A stretch of 64,000 nt of DNA from Hypericibacter terrae (GCF_008728855.1 NZ_CP042906.1:3346001-3410000), one strand, 5' to 3'. Positions 8,310 to 17,769 are shown, counted from the stretch's first letter. Notes: generated by a model from the sequence alone, not told the origin. Made by a program: numbers and translations.

Positions 8310-8936
8310 CTAGGCCTCGCGCACCGCACCCGGCTTGAGAGTCGCCGGGTGCGGCCAGCGCCCGAATTCCCGGCCGCAGCGCCGCGCCTCCGCCAGGTGC
8401 GTCGCGAGCAGCGCCGCGTCGTCATTGACGTCGTAGAGGATCCGGGTCGAGACATTGCGCAGCCCGCAATAACCCAGGATCCCGACATCGATCTGGGTCG
8501 CCATGGCGTCGTCATAGCGATATTTGCGATAGGTGCCTTCGCGCGAGCCGGCCGATGCCAGCAACAGCACCGGGCGATCGGCCAGCTGCCCGCGCGATCG
8601 CGCCGGCGAGAAATCATAGGCCCAGCCCTGCGACATCACGCGATCGATCCAGCCCTTCAGAATGGCTGGGAAGGACCACCACCAGACCGGAAAGACGAAG
8701 GCGATGCCTTCCGCCCGGTCGGCCCGCGCCTGCTCCTCACGGATCGCCTCGGGCATGGCGCCGCCTTTGAATTGCACGAAATCCTCGGGCTGAAAGCGGG
8801 GCTCGAAGCCCTCGCGATAGAGATCGGCCGTCTCGGTGCCGTGCCCGGCTTCGGCAGCGCCCTCGAGAAACGCGTCGAGCAAGGCGCCGGTGAAGGATTC
8901 CCGAACCGGATGGGCAAAGACCGCCAGGATATGCAT
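8310..8936 (-). CDS. NAD(P)H-dependent oxidoreductase, flavodoxin-like fold, 208 aa
   Basis: Probable FMN/FAD-dependent quinone or azo reductase of the MdaB/NQO family. It starts MHILAVFAHPVRESFTGALL, the first strand and phosphate-binding loop of this fold, then shows TADLYREGFEPRF and the typical FVFPVWWWSFPAILKGWIDRV segment near residues 80-98. Length is normal. The downstream end is 10 bases from the DUF4870 gene, convergent. It lies 20 bases from the aminotransferase stop on the same strand, so they could be cotranscribed. The substrate is not predictable. Confidence 0.88.
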   Translation of the reverse strand: MHILAVFAHPVRESFTGALLDAFLEGAAEAGHGTETADLYREGFEPRFQPEDFVQFKGGAMPEAIREEQARADRAEGIAFVFPVWWWSFPAILKGWIDRVMSQGWAYDFSPARSRGQLADRPVLLLASAGSREGTYRKYRYDDAMATQIDVGILGYCGLRNVSTRILYDVNDDAALLATHLAEARRCGREFGRWPHPATLKPGAVREA

Positions 8937-8956
8937 CGCGACGTCCCCTGCCCCGG

Positions 8957-10132
8957 CTACGGCGCCAGTCTGGCGGCGTAGCGCTCGATCCGATCGCAGG
9001 CGCGCGCCAGTTCCTCGTCGGCATTGCCGAGCGAGATCCGCACATGCCCGGCGGCGCTGGGGCCGAAGGCGTCGCCCGGCAGCACGGACACGCCTTCGGC
9101 ATCGAGCAGCCCGCTCGCGAAATCATGGGCCGAGAGGCCCGTGCCGCGCACATCCACCATGGCGAACATGCCGCCCTCCGGCCGATGACAGCGCAGGCCC
9201 TTCACATTGCCGAGCCGCCCGCAGACGAGATCGCGCCGACGCCGATAGCCCTGCTTCATCGCCGACACCTCGGGCGGTTCCACCGCGAAGGCCTGGCGGG
9301 CCGCGTCCTGAATGAAAGGCGGCGAACCATAGAGCATGCAGAGCGCCAGATTGCCGATATGCTCGGCCAGCTCGACCGGCGTGATGCTCCAGCCCAGGCG
9401 CCAGCCCGTCATCGCATGTGACTTGGAGAGGCTGTTGATCGTCACGGTGCGTTCGGCCATGCCGGGCAGACCCGCCGGGCTCACATGCTCGCCTTCGAAG
9501 ATAAGGCCGGCATAAACCTCGTCCGACAGCAGCCAGAGGTCGTGGCGCACGCAGATCTCGGCGATGCGCTCCCAGTTGGCGCGGGTGATGACGGCGCCGG
9601 TCGGGTTATGCGGCGAGTTGATCAGGACCGCCCGGGTCTTCGCGGTGACGGCACGCTCGATGGTCTCGGGCTCGATCTGGAAACCGCGCTCGGGCCGGAG
9701 CGGCACAAACACCATGCGGGCACCGCTGGCGCCGACCACCGCCTCATAGGTGACATAGGCGGGCTCGGGCACGATGATCTCGTCGCCCTGGTCGAGCACG
9801 CAAACCGCGGCGGCATAGAGCGCGCATTGCGCGCCGGCCACCACCACCACCTGCTTCGGGTCGGTCGGCTGGCCGCTTCGCGCCTCATGGGCCTCGGCGA
9901 TCGCGGCACGCAGGCGATGGTCGCCGACCACCTCGCCATAGTGCGTGCGGCCCTGGCGCAGGCTCTCGATCGCCGCATCGACAATGGCCGGGGGCGTGTC
10001 GAAATCGGGGTCGCCGACGCTGAGCAGGATGACGTCCTTGCCCTGGCGCTTGAGCTGGGACGCCCGGAAATGGATCTCCCACGCCGCGGCGCCTTCGCCC
10101 CCGATGCGCTCGACGAAAGAGGAGAAACGCAT
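8957..10132 (-). CDS. Pyridoxal-phosphate aminotransferase class I/II, 391 aa
   Basis: Fold-type I PLP aminotransferase, AspC/AlaT-like. Motifs: SVGDPDFDTPP at 38-48, NSPHNPTGAV at 172-181, DEVY at 204-207, Schiff-base Lys237 in SLSKSHAMTGWRLGW, and Arg245 for substrate carboxylate. The start is ATG 10132 (MRFSSFVERIGG); longer frames upstream encode low-quality sequence over the divergent promoter region. It is divergent from the ureohydrolase gene at 10287. Pairing of the two suggests amino acid or guanidino compound catabolism, but the amino donor cannot be fixed from sequence. Confidence 0.9.
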   Translation of the reverse strand: MRFSSFVERIGGEGAAAWEIHFRASQLKRQGKDVILLSVGDPDFDTPPAIVDAAIESLRQGRTHYGEVVGDHRLRAAIAEAHEARSGQPTDPKQVVVVAGAQCALYAAAVCVLDQGDEIIVPEPAYVTYEAVVGASGARMVFVPLRPERGFQIEPETIERAVTAKTRAVLINSPHNPTGAVITRANWERIAEICVRHDLWLLSDEVYAGLIFEGEHVSPAGLPGMAERTVTINSLSKSHAMTGWRLGWSITPVELAEHIGNLALCMLYGSPPFIQDAARQAFAVEPPEVSAMKQGYRRRRDLVCGRLGNVKGLRCHRPEGGMFAMVDVRGTGLSAHDFASGLLDAEGVSVLPGDAFGPSAAGHVRISLGNADEELARACDRIERYAARLAP

Positions 10133-10286
10133 GGCTTGTCGGGATCTCCAAAAGCGCGGGGTTGACCGCATGGACCGGTTGGGGCTCGATAGCAGACAGC
10201 ACGCCGGAGAGCAATCGCCCGCTTGGATGAGGACCGCCGGTCCGCGGTATCCGGCGGCATTCCACCTTTCAGACAGATCTCGAGAG
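10133..10286. promoter_or_regulatory. Divergent intergenic region, aminotransferase / ureohydrolase
   Basis: 154 bases between two divergent starts; promoters for both genes are expected here. A modest GGAGA lies about 13 bases upstream of the minus-strand start. No clear consensus promoter or operator palindrome was found. Confidence 0.4.
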
Positions 10287-11240
10287 ATGACCAAGACACA
10301 TTATCAGCCGCTCGGCGGCAACCAGATGCCTCGCTTCGGCGGTCCCGCCACCATGATGCGGCTGCCGAGCCTGCCCTCGGCCAAGGGCCTCGACGCCTGC
10401 TTCGTCGGCGTGCCGCTCGACACCGGCACCTCGAACCGTTCGGGCGCCCGCTTCGGCCCGCGTCAGATCCGCGCCGAAAGCTGCCTGATCCGCCCCTACA
10501 ACATGGCGACCCGCGCGGCGCCCTTCGACAGCCTGTCGGTGGCCGATATCGGCGATGTCGCCATCAACACCTTCAATCTGCAGAAGAGCATGGGGATCAT
10601 CGAAGCGGCTTATGACGAGATCCTGGGCCACGACTGCATCCCGCTGACGCTGGGCGGCGACCACACCATCGCGCTGCCGATCCTGCGCGCGATCAAGAAG
10701 AAATACGGGCCCGTCGGCATGGTGCATGTCGATGCCCATGCCGACATCAACGACAACATGTTCGGCGAGCCGATCGCGCATGGCACGCCCTTCCGCCGCG
10801 CGGTCGAGGAAGGACTCTTGGACGGCAAGAGAGTCGTGCAGATCGGATTGCGGGGCACCGGCTACGCGGCCGAGGATTTCGACTGGCCGCGCGCGCAAGG
10901 GTTCCGCGTCGTCCAGGCGGAAGAGTGCTGGTACAAATCGCTGGCGCCGCTGATGGAAGAGGTGCGAAAGCAGGTGGCCGGCGGGCCGGTCTATCTCACC
11001 TTCGATATCGACGGGCTCGACCCCGCCTTCGCCGGCGGCACCGGCACGCCCGAGATCGGCGGCCTCACCATCACGCAAGGCATGGAAGTGATCCGCGGCT
11101 GCCGCGGCCTCGACATCGTCGGCTGCGACCTGGTCGAGGTGGCACCGCCCTATGACCCGACCGGCAACACGGCGCTCACCGGCGCCAATCTGCTGTTCGA
11201 GATGCTGTGCGTGCTGCCGGGCGTGACCTATCGGAACTAG
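10287..11240 (+). CDS. speB: Agmatinase / guanidino-acid ureohydrolase family protein, 317 aa
   Basis: Binuclear manganese hydrolase that releases urea from a guanidino compound such as agmatine or guanidinobutyrate. All six metal ligands are visible: His126 in GGDHT, Asp149/His151/Asp153 in DAHAD, and Asp240/Asp242 in FDIDGLDP. The segment AFAGGTGTPEIGGLT also fits agmatinase-type rather than arginase-type enzymes. The start is ATG 10287 (MTKTHYQPLGG). Together with the Pot-type transporter and the acetylpolyamine deacetylase nearby, it suggests use of amines. Substrate specificity is inferred only at family level. Confidence 0.9.
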   Translation: MTKTHYQPLGGNQMPRFGGPATMMRLPSLPSAKGLDACFVGVPLDTGTSNRSGARFGPRQIRAESCLIRPYNMATRAAPFDSLSVADIGDVAINTFNLQKSMGIIEAAYDEILGHDCIPLTLGGDHTIALPILRAIKKKYGPVGMVHVDAHADINDNMFGEPIAHGTPFRRAVEEGLLDGKRVVQIGLRGTGYAAEDFDWPRAQGFRVVQAEECWYKSLAPLMEEVRKQVAGGPVYLTFDIDGLDPAFAGGTGTPEIGGLTITQGMEVIRGCRGLDIVGCDLVEVAPPYDPTGNTALTGANLLFEMLCVLPGVTYRN

Positions 11241-11326
11241 TAGGAACTAGCGAGTATCGGCGCGCGACCTCGCTCGGCTTCTTTCTGCTCACAAGAGAGA
11301 AACGAGAACCCGATCCGAAAGACAAT

Positions 11327-11458
11327 CCCCTCCCCCCTTGTGGGGAGGGTTAGGGAGGGGGTATCGCGGTCTCGATTGAGGAACGGAATCTCCGAATGCA
11401 TTTCGGAGACTGAGTCAGTCACCCCCTCCCTGCCCTCCCCCATCAAGGGGGTGGGGAT
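11327..11458. repeat. Long interrupted inverted repeat, copy 2
   Basis: Left arm about 11327-11362 (containing GGGGAGGGTTAGGGAGGGGG) pairs with right arm 11420-11458 (CACCCCCTCCCTGCCCTCC and a following AAGGGGGTGGGGAT). The spacer is about 57 bases. It lies in the 274-base gap between two convergent genes (10287-11240 and 11515-12117), where it could act as a bidirectional terminator. It shares arm sequence with copies at 5855, 29340 and 49058. Confidence 0.8.
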
Positions 11459-11514
11459 GTTTCCTCGATCTCCTCAACAGACTCCTTCACCGGCATGTCT
11501 GAAGAAGTCGATCA

Positions 11515-12117
11515 TCACCTCACCTCGACCAGCAGCTCCGTCACGCCGCCGCCGGCATTGATGGTCCAGCCAGGAACCTTGAGGTCGAAGGGGCAAGACG
11601 ACACCACCACGATCAGATTCATCAGCGCCTCTAGCTCGACATGGCTGCCGGGTGCCACGGGGTTGGGCGGCGAGACCAGCTTGCCGTCGGCCTCAACATG
11701 GGTGTTGGTGAAGAAATTGACCGGCTGCGGCGTAACCGCGACCTGATGGCCGAGCCCGGCCATCGCCTCGGCCAGATTGGCCGCGCAACTGCGATGGGGT
11801 GCGGCATGGCCGAACTGCGTGTAGCGGGCCTGGTCGCAGGCCGCGATCAGCATGTCATGGCAACCGCCCGCCTTGTCTTCCAGCAGCGTCAGCATGGGGC
11901 GGCGAAACCGGCTCAGGAACCAATCGCCGGGTTTCGGCTTGATCGAGCGCGTCGTAACCCAGGTGTGCATCGGCGACAGCCATTCGTCGAGGTCGTCGGC
12001 ATTGTAAGCGAAAAAATCGGCGGCCTGATGTCCGGCCGGCGTGGTGACGCGAACCCGCTTGCCCCGTGCCACAGGAATGGCACGACCTTCGGCGGGCGGA
12101 ACCGTAATGCGATCCAT
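11515..12117 (-). CDS. DUF1989 (urea carboxylase-associated family) protein, 200 aa
   Basis: Member of the DUF1989 family often found near urea carboxylase and related nitrogen genes. Features: PAGHQAADFFAYNADD near residue 30, AAPHRSCAANLAEAM around 113-127, PVNFFTNTHVEADG, and a C-terminal LIVVVSSCPFDLKVPG. The start is ATG 12117, with GGGAG spaced 6 bases upstream. The biochemical role is unsettled. Proximity to a urea-releasing hydrolase is suggestive, but the two genes are convergent and separated by a repeat, so they are not one operon. Confidence 0.85.
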   Translation of the reverse strand: MDRITVPPAEGRAIPVARGKRVRVTTPAGHQAADFFAYNADDLDEWLSPMHTWVTTRSIKPKPGDWFLSRFRRPMLTLLEDKAGGCHDMLIAACDQARYTQFGHAAPHRSCAANLAEAMAGLGHQVAVTPQPVNFFTNTHVEADGKLVSPPNPVAPGSHVELEALMNLIVVVSSCPFDLKVPGWTINAGGGVTELLVEVR

Positions 12118-12503
12118 GGACAGCTCCCTGTTGACATCGGCTCGCAAGTCGATCCGGACAGTGTGGACCGACCCGGGTTTCCGTGTCTGTTCTCCCGGGA
12201 CGATACAACCATGCCGCGGCCCGCGCCTCAAAGGCCCCTGGCGGAACCGGGACAGGGCCGGAAACCGCGGCGGTTGCAGCGCAACCAACCTCCGGCCTCG
12301 TCGTCATCGCCCCGCCATAATAGGACCTGGCTTTCTTTTCGACCCCGACCGAAGGACCGCTCCGCCTTATCGCCTGCGGGTGGGACTTGATGTTAAGCTG
12401 GCTCCGCTTCCGAGTCTGGCCATCGATCAACGCAATCCAGCCTGGTCTCCATGGCACGGCCGCCTTCTCACGCCGCCGCGATAACTGGAAGTGAAGTGCA
12501 GGC
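12118..12503. other. Non-coding gap, 386 bases, divergent starts
   Basis: Lies between the divergent DUF1989 and ATP-grasp genes. No credible gene was found. A TTGACA occurs at 12131-12136 but without a convincing -10 partner. Promoters for both flanking genes are expected here on position alone. Confidence 0.4.
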
Positions 12504-13619
12504 ATGACGGAGCGCCGTCCAACCGTGCCAGAAACAGGCAATCTCCACGTCGGTTCGCCAAAGCGAATCCTGTCCCCATTCGAATCCTGGCATCCGGTGT
12601 TGTTCTATGCGCCGGTCATCGTCTATTGGCTGCTCCTGGCCTTGCGCCATCGCAGCCTGACCTTGCCAGCCGTGGCCAACCCGCAGATCGAACATGGCGG
12701 GCTGTGCGGCGAATCGAAGACGAAGCTGTTTGCGAGCATGACGCCCGAGGGCCGCGAATGGGTGGCGCCCTATGTCAGCTTCGCCCGCGGCGACGACGGC
12801 GAGATCGACCGCGATCTCGGCCGATTGACCGCGCAGCTCGAGGCCGCGGGGCTCGAATTCCCGCTCGTCGCGAAGCCCGACGTCGGCTGCCATGGCGCCG
12901 GCGTGCGGCTGGTGCATGATCGCGCCGAGCTCCGCGCCTATTTGCGCGCCTTCCCGGCGAACGAGCGTCTGCTGATCCAGCATTTCGTCGATCATGAGGG
13001 CGAAGCCGGCATCTTCTATGTCCGCCGGCCGAACGACGCGGTCGGCCGGATCTTCTCGATGACGCTGAAATATTTCCCCACCGTCGTCGGCGACGGCAAA
13101 TCGACGCTCGGGCAGTTGATCCGGCGCGACCCGCGCGCGGGCCGTCTGGCCCATCTCTATCTGCCGCGCCATCAGCACCGCATCCACTGGGTCCCGGCCG
13201 TAGGCGAGCCGGTACGGCTCGTGTTCGCCGGCAATCACTGCAAGGGCGCGATGTTCCGCAATGGCGGCCGCCTGGTGACGCCGGAACTGGCGGAGCGGAT
13301 CGACCAGATCGCGCGTACCATCCCCTCCTTCCATTTCGGGCGGTTCGACGTCCGTTTCCGGTCGCTGGGCGAGCTGATGCAGGGCGAAGGCTTCACCATC
13401 GTCGAGTTCAACGGCGGCGGCAGCGAAGCGACCCATATCTGGGATCCCGACACCACGCTGTTCTCGGCCTATCGGGATCTGTTCGCGCAGACCCGGATCC
13501 TGTTCGAGATCGGGGCCGCCCATCGCGAGGTCGGTCACGAGCCGGCGGGCTGGCGCGTGCTGCTGGGATTGTGGCTGCGCGAGCAGCAGCTCAAGCGCGC
13601 CTATCCGATCACCGAGTGA
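12504..13619 (+). CDS. ATP-grasp domain protein (D-alanine-D-alanine ligase-like), 371 aa
   Basis: Likely an ATP-dependent carboxylate-amine or related ligase. Residues 24-45 include a hydrophobic stretch (WHPVLFYAPVIVYWLLLAL), then PQIEHGGLCGESK. The ATP-grasp core is seen in LVAKPDVGCHGAGVRLVHD (about 120-138), LIQHFVDHEGEAGIFYVRRP (about 155-174), GRFDVRFRSLGELMQGEGFTIVEFNGG (metal-binding E/N near 312-314). Full length; ATG 12504 begins MTERRPTVPE. Similar proteins are often labelled D-Ala-D-Ala ligase, but specificity is unproven. It stands alone between divergent and convergent neighbours. Confidence 0.75.
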   Translation: MTERRPTVPETGNLHVGSPKRILSPFESWHPVLFYAPVIVYWLLLALRHRSLTLPAVANPQIEHGGLCGESKTKLFASMTPEGREWVAPYVSFARGDDGEIDRDLGRLTAQLEAAGLEFPLVAKPDVGCHGAGVRLVHDRAELRAYLRAFPANERLLIQHFVDHEGEAGIFYVRRPNDAVGRIFSMTLKYFPTVVGDGKSTLGQLIRRDPRAGRLAHLYLPRHQHRIHWVPAVGEPVRLVFAGNHCKGAMFRNGGRLVTPELAERIDQIARTIPSFHFGRFDVRFRSLGELMQGEGFTIVEFNGGGSEATHIWDPDTTLFSAYRDLFAQTRILFEIGAAHREVGHEPAGWRVLLGLWLREQQLKRAYPITE

Positions 13620-13641
13620 CGGCCCCGGGGGCTCCCGCCCC

Positions 13642-14004
13642 TCATTCAACCGGCTTTTCCAGCGTCTCCACATAAACCAGCAGCGTGCAGCCGCCGGGCG
13701 TATGCGATTCATGCTGCGTGCCGGCGCGCAAGAGCACCATGTCGCCGCGGCGATAGCGGGTGCCGTCGCGCTCGATCAGCTCTCCGTCCAGCACATAGAA
13801 CATCTCGTCGGCGGTATGTTCATGCGCCGCCGACAGGGTGCCGGGCTCCATGCGGATGACATGGAAGCCGGTGCCGGGCACCCGCGTCTCGTCCAGCGGC
13901 AGATAGCTCATGCCCTCATAGACGAGACCGGGGGCGTCGAAGGACCGATAGGGATCCGACAGCAGGTTGCGCACGATACGGTCGCCAGCCTCAATCGGTT
14001 TCAT
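13642..14004 (-). CDS. Cupin domain protein, 120 aa
   Basis: Small single-domain cupin, a beta-barrel metal-binding fold. Motif 1 is recognisable as HEHTADEMFYVLDGEL (about residues 61-76), providing two His and a Glu, and motif 2 as GDMVLLRAGTQHESH (about 86-100). Starts MKPIEAGDRI. It could be an isomerase, dioxygenase or a sensory small-molecule binder; there is nothing to choose between these. It is on the same strand as the cNMP-binding gene, 32 bases downstream of it, so it may share a transcript. Confidence 0.85.
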   Translation of the reverse strand: MKPIEAGDRIVRNLLSDPYRSFDAPGLVYEGMSYLPLDETRVPGTGFHVIRMEPGTLSAAHEHTADEMFYVLDGELIERDGTRYRRGDMVLLRAGTQHESHTPGGCTLLVYVETLEKPVE

Positions 14005-14036
14005 CCGGCCTTCTCCTTGGAAAGCAAGCCCGTCGA

Positions 14037-14939
14037 TTACCGGTCCAGATCGCGTTCGATCCGATTGAGCCGCTTCAGCAGCTCCGCCTGCAGATTGTCG
14101 ATCTTGTCATGCAGATGCGAGACCTCGAGCTCGGCCTTGAGGTTGACGTCATATTCGATATCGGTGCGGATCCGGTCCTTGGAGGCCTGCCGGCTCTGGC
14201 TCAACAGCACGATCACGCTGAGGAAGATCGCCTCCAGCGACACGCACATCGTCAGCAGGCCGAAGGGGAACGGGTCGAACGCCTCCAGGCCCGGGATCAC
14301 GTTCCAGCCGATCCAGGCCGCGAACAGGACGCCATGCAGCACCAGGAAGGCGAAACTGCCGCTGAACTCGGCGATGGCGTCGGTCGCCCGCTGGATCAGG
14401 GTCGCATGCGAGGCCATCACGTCGTTGGCGTTGCGCACGGCGGCCTGGCGCAGCCGCTGGTCGGTGGCGCGCAGGCGCCCGGCCATGACCGCCATCATGT
14501 CGAGCGCCGCCTCGGGCCGCGCCCTGACGAAGCGCAGCAGGGCACCGCGATCGAGCACCAGGAGATGGGTCGCCGCCGTGGCGATGGCATTGGCCGTGCG
14601 CGGTCCCTGGTCCAGGAGCGAGAGCTCGCCGAACAGCTCGCCGGGGCCGGCATCGTGAAGCACTATCTTTTGCCCGAGCTTGTCGGTGGTGGCGAGCTCG
14701 ACCGCCCCTTCGCAGACGATATACATGCGCTCGCCGGTCTCGCCCGTCCGGAACAGCATGTCGCCCTCGGCGGCGTCCTGCTCTTCGACGAAATCCGCGA
14801 GCATCGTACGGTCGTCGGGATCGAGGCGCGAGAAGATCGGTACGCGGCCGATGGCCTCGACCTTGTGGACCAGATCCGCCGTCGCGTCCGAGGTCTCGTC
14901 GCTCGGCGGCGACGTGATGGTGCTGCTCTCTGCCGTCAT
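14037..14939 (-). CDS. Cyclic-nucleotide-binding / DUF1003 membrane protein, 300 aa
   Basis: Two domains. Residues about 30-150 form a Crp-like cNMP-binding barrel (VPIFSRLDPDDRTMLADFVEE, then GELFGELSLLDQGPRTANAIA, the phosphate-binding cassette with Glu and Arg). Residues about 185-300 form DUF1003, with two membrane helices (FAFLVLHGVLFAAWIGWNVI and FGLLTMCVSLEAIFLSVIVLL) followed by a charged coiled coil ending in ELLKRLNRIERDLDR. There is no helix-turn-helix, so this is a membrane sensor or effector rather than a Crp regulator. The ligand may be cAMP or cGMP but is unproven. Confidence 0.88.
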   Translation of the reverse strand: MTAESSTITSPPSDETSDATADLVHKVEAIGRVPIFSRLDPDDRTMLADFVEEQDAAEGDMLFRTGETGERMYIVCEGAVELATTDKLGQKIVLHDAGPGELFGELSLLDQGPRTANAIATAATHLLVLDRGALLRFVRARPEAALDMMAVMAGRLRATDQRLRQAAVRNANDVMASHATLIQRATDAIAEFSGSFAFLVLHGVLFAAWIGWNVIPGLEAFDPFPFGLLTMCVSLEAIFLSVIVLLSQSRQASKDRIRTDIEYDVNLKAELEVSHLHDKIDNLQAELLKRLNRIERDLDR

Positions 14940-14972
14940 GGTGTGCGGGTCGGAAGGCCGAAGCCGGCCGCC

Positions 14973-15833
14973 CTATTCTCCGGCCGCGGCGAACGGCACC
15001 AGACGCTCGGGCGCCTGGAACGGACGGTCATGCCGCAGGGCCGGGATCATCTGGCGGGCCTCCTCGACCTTGGCGGGGTCGATCTCGGCCATCGCATAGC
15101 CCACCTTGTCGCCGGCATCGGCGAGAACCTCGCCCCAGGGGCTGACGATCAGCGAATGGCCGAAGGTGCGCCGTCCTTCGGCATGGATCCCGCTCTGGGT
15201 GGCAGCGAAGACATAACTCCCGGTCTCGATCGCCCGGGCCCGAACCAGCACATGCCAATGGGCGAGGCCGGTCGTGTAGGTGAAGGCGGCCGGAATCCCG
15301 AGATAAGCCGCCCCGCCCTGGGCCAGCGCGCGGAACAGCGCCGCAAAGCGCAGGTCGTAGCAGATCGAGAGCCCCATCTGGCCCCAGGGGAGTGCCGCCA
15401 GCACCGCCTTGTCGCCCGGCGCCACGGTCGCCGATTCCTTGTAGGCATGGCCGTCTTTGATCGCCACATCGAACAGATGGATCTTGTCGTAGCGCGCGGT
15501 GATGCGGCCTTCCGGATCGATCACGAAGGCCCGGTTCGCGACCCGCGAGGCCCCCTTCTCCTTGATCAGCAGCGATCCGACATGGATCCAGCGCCCGAGC
15601 TCGCTCGCCAGACGGCGAAAGGCGGCAAGCCCCGGATCCTCCGCCTCGGTCACGGTCTTGCGCAGCACGGCCGCATTGTCGGGCTCGATCATCGTTGCCA
15701 TCTCGGGCAACTGGATCAGGTCGGCGCCATCCTTCGCCGCCGCGCGGATCAGCGGCTCGATCGCCGCGATCGAGGGCGCCATCTCGCGCTCGGCGCAGTT
15801 CTGCACGACGGCGACACGGAAACGGTTGGACAT
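14973..15833 (-). CDS. Carbon-nitrogen hydrolase (nitrilase superfamily, Nit-like), 286 aa
   Basis: Cytoplasmic amidase-type enzyme with the catalytic triad visible: Glu44 in LIQLPEM, Lys117 in RYDKIHLFDV and Cys158 in GLSICYDLRF. The spacing and KIHLFDV sequence resemble Nit1/Nit2 (deaminated glutathione amidase or omega-amidase) more than true nitrilases. Starts MSNRFRVAVVQ at ATG 15833. Full length. The upstream 201 bases run to the tRNA gene. The substrate is inferred at subfamily level only. Confidence 0.88.
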   Translation of the reverse strand: MSNRFRVAVVQNCAEREMAPSIAAIEPLIRAAAKDGADLIQLPEMATMIEPDNAAVLRKTVTEAEDPGLAAFRRLASELGRWIHVGSLLIKEKGASRVANRAFVIDPEGRITARYDKIHLFDVAIKDGHAYKESATVAPGDKAVLAALPWGQMGLSICYDLRFAALFRALAQGGAAYLGIPAAFTYTTGLAHWHVLVRARAIETGSYVFAATQSGIHAEGRRTFGHSLIVSPWGEVLADAGDKVGYAMAEIDPAKVEEARQMIPALRHDRPFQAPERLVPFAAAGE

Positions 15834-16034
15834 GGGGCGACCTCGTGCTCGCTCGATGAAGGCCCTGGCGCGTCAGCGGCAAAGCCGCCCCGGGCGCCGG
15901 CAGGGAAACCATATCGCGCAGCCCAGGTCGGAACAACCACCCCCGTCCCTCCCGCGGGCTCCGCGAAGCGGTTGACAGCGCGCCCATTCTGGTTCATCCG
16001 AAGCGCGGTTTTCCGGCTTCGTCCGGCTCAGGAT

Positions 16035-16110
<76 letters not shown>

Positions 16111-16614
16111 TCTTTTCGATCGGGCGGCCCATACGCCTTCAAGCGCGGACCGCCAGGCGCGGCTGGATCGATCGGCGACAGTCGCATTCTCGACGCTCGC
16201 CGCAGCATTCGAAATTTCTGGCCGACCTGCATCGCTGTCTCGAGCCACAGCGAACTCCGTGAAGCGGTCGAACGACCCGGCCCAGGGGCGCCCCGATGGC
16301 GTTCGCTCCTGCCGCCATGCGGGCCCCCGCTGTCGCCGCGAAACTCGTCCAAATTGGGACCAAACCGCCGATCCATTGGCGGTTTCCCCCTATCCAACGA
16401 TAGCGAAGTGCCGGGAAACGGTTACCGGTAATCCTTCCCAGGATCAAATCTCAATGAAATCAATCCGCTGTTGATCGCCACGGCGGAATCGTCGTTAACT
16501 GACGGTTTGGACAGTTTTGCTACGCTATTCCCACGGTCGTGCCTTCAACCCTAGGAGTGAAATGACGCGAAGCGCGTTTGGGCAGAGCGCGCGCTTCAGT
16601 TGAGGGAATTCATC
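16111..16614. other. Non-coding gap, 504 bases, tRNA to REC-EAL gene
   Basis: No convincing gene. The open frames here have low-quality, arginine-rich translations. A near-perfect palindrome GGTTACCGGTAATCC lies at about 16418-16432. The Shine-Dalgarno GAGGGA for the next gene is at 16602-16607. The region probably contains the promoter of the response regulator. Confidence 0.4.
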
Positions 16615-17769
16615 ATGGCAAAACATAAAGTGGTTGTGCTGGATGACGAACCAATGATCCGGCATTTGGTCGCAGAAATCGCCCAAACCTGCGGCTGGGA
16701 AACCTTCGATACCGGAGATCCCGAAGTCTTCGAGGCGGAGGTCCGCAGACGGCCCCCTGCCGCGGTCGTGCTCGACCTGGTCATGCCGAATGTCGACGGC
16801 ATCGAAGTCCTGAGGGAACTCGCCGCTGTCCTCACCGGCATCCCCATCTTGATCCTCAGCGGGATGGATGGCCGGTTGCTGGAAACCGCGATGCAGCTCG
16901 GCCAGGCGCGTGGCCTGACCATGGCCGGATGCATTCAAAAGCCCTTCCGCGCCGATGCCCTGAGCGCGCTCCTGCAGAAGGTCGCGTCCTGCCGGGGCGA
17001 GATCAGCGAGGCGATGCTGGAGGAGGCCGTCGAACGCGAGGAGCTCGATCTTCACTACCAGCCCTATCTCGATCTGCAGTCCCGCCGGATCATCGGCGCC
17101 GAGGCACTGGTGCGCTGGCAGCATCCGCAGCGCGGCCCCATTCCCCCGTCCGCCTTCATTCCCATGGCGGAGAAGAGCGCACTGATCGGCAAGGTGACGG
17201 ATCTCGTTCTGGCGAAGGCCGTCGCTCAGGCGGCCCGGTGGAACGACCGACTGGCGCCGCTCGACATATCGATCAACCTCTCGGCCCGCAGCATCCAGGA
17301 TGTCACCTTCCCCGAGCAGATCCTCCGGCTGTGCCGGCAGCATTCGCTCAATCCGGCCCGCATCGTCTTCGAAATCACCGAAACGGCGGCGATGCAGGAT
17401 CCGGTCATGCTGATGGACGTGCTCACCCGGCTCCGCTTGAAGGGCATCCGGCTTTCGATCGACGATTTCGGCACGGGCTATTCTTCGCTGGCGCAGTTGC
17501 GCCGATTGCCGTTCTCGGAATTGAAGATCGACCTGTCCTTCGTCTCCACGATGATGGCCTCGCGCGACAGCGAGATCATCGTCAAGACGATCATCGACAT
17601 GGCCCGCAATCTGGGCCTGCGGACTGTGGCCGAGGGGGTGGAGACGCCGACGATCCTGGAACGGCTGGGTGAGCTCGGCTGCAATGTCGCGCAGGGCTAC
17701 TTGATCGGCCGCCCGATGACGGCGCCGCAGATCCCGTCTTTCCTGGGAAACTACGCAGCCGCCCAGTAA
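16615..17769 (+). CDS. REC-EAL response regulator, c-di-GMP phosphodiesterase, 384 aa
   Basis: Two-component output protein that probably hydrolyses cyclic di-GMP. REC domain residues 5-122: acidic pocket Asp10/Asp11, phospho-acceptor Asp54 in VVLDLVMP, Lys109 in QKPF. EAL domain residues about 135-378: EAL at 163-165 with VRW, Asn221 in INLS, Glu253 in FEITE, DDFGTG at 283-288, Lys304 in LKID, Glu340 in AEGVE, and Gln360 in AQGY. All catalytic positions look intact. ATG 16615 is chosen over an in-frame TTG at 16600 because GAGGGA lies 7 bases upstream. No histidine kinase is adjacent. Three diguanylate cyclases occur at 57946-63630. Confidence 0.93.
   Translation: MAKHKVVVLDDEPMIRHLVAEIAQTCGWETFDTGDPEVFEAEVRRRPPAAVVLDLVMPNVDGIEVLRELAAVLTGIPILILSGMDGRLLETAMQLGQARGLTMAGCIQKPFRADALSALLQKVASCRGEISEAMLEEAVEREELDLHYQPYLDLQSRRIIGAEALVRWQHPQRGPIPPSAFIPMAEKSALIGKVTDLVLAKAVAQAARWNDRLAPLDISINLSARSIQDVTFPEQILRLCRQHSLNPARIVFEITETAAMQDPVMLMDVLTRLRLKGIRLSIDDFGTGYSSLAQLRRLPFSELKIDLSFVSTMMASRDSEIIVKTIIDMARNLGLRTVAEGVETPTILERLGELGCNVAQGYLIGRPMTAPQIPSFLGNYAAAQ

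Noticed and set aside
12131-12136. TTGACA as a promoter in the 12118-12503 gap
   Set aside because: No -10 element at a suitable distance.
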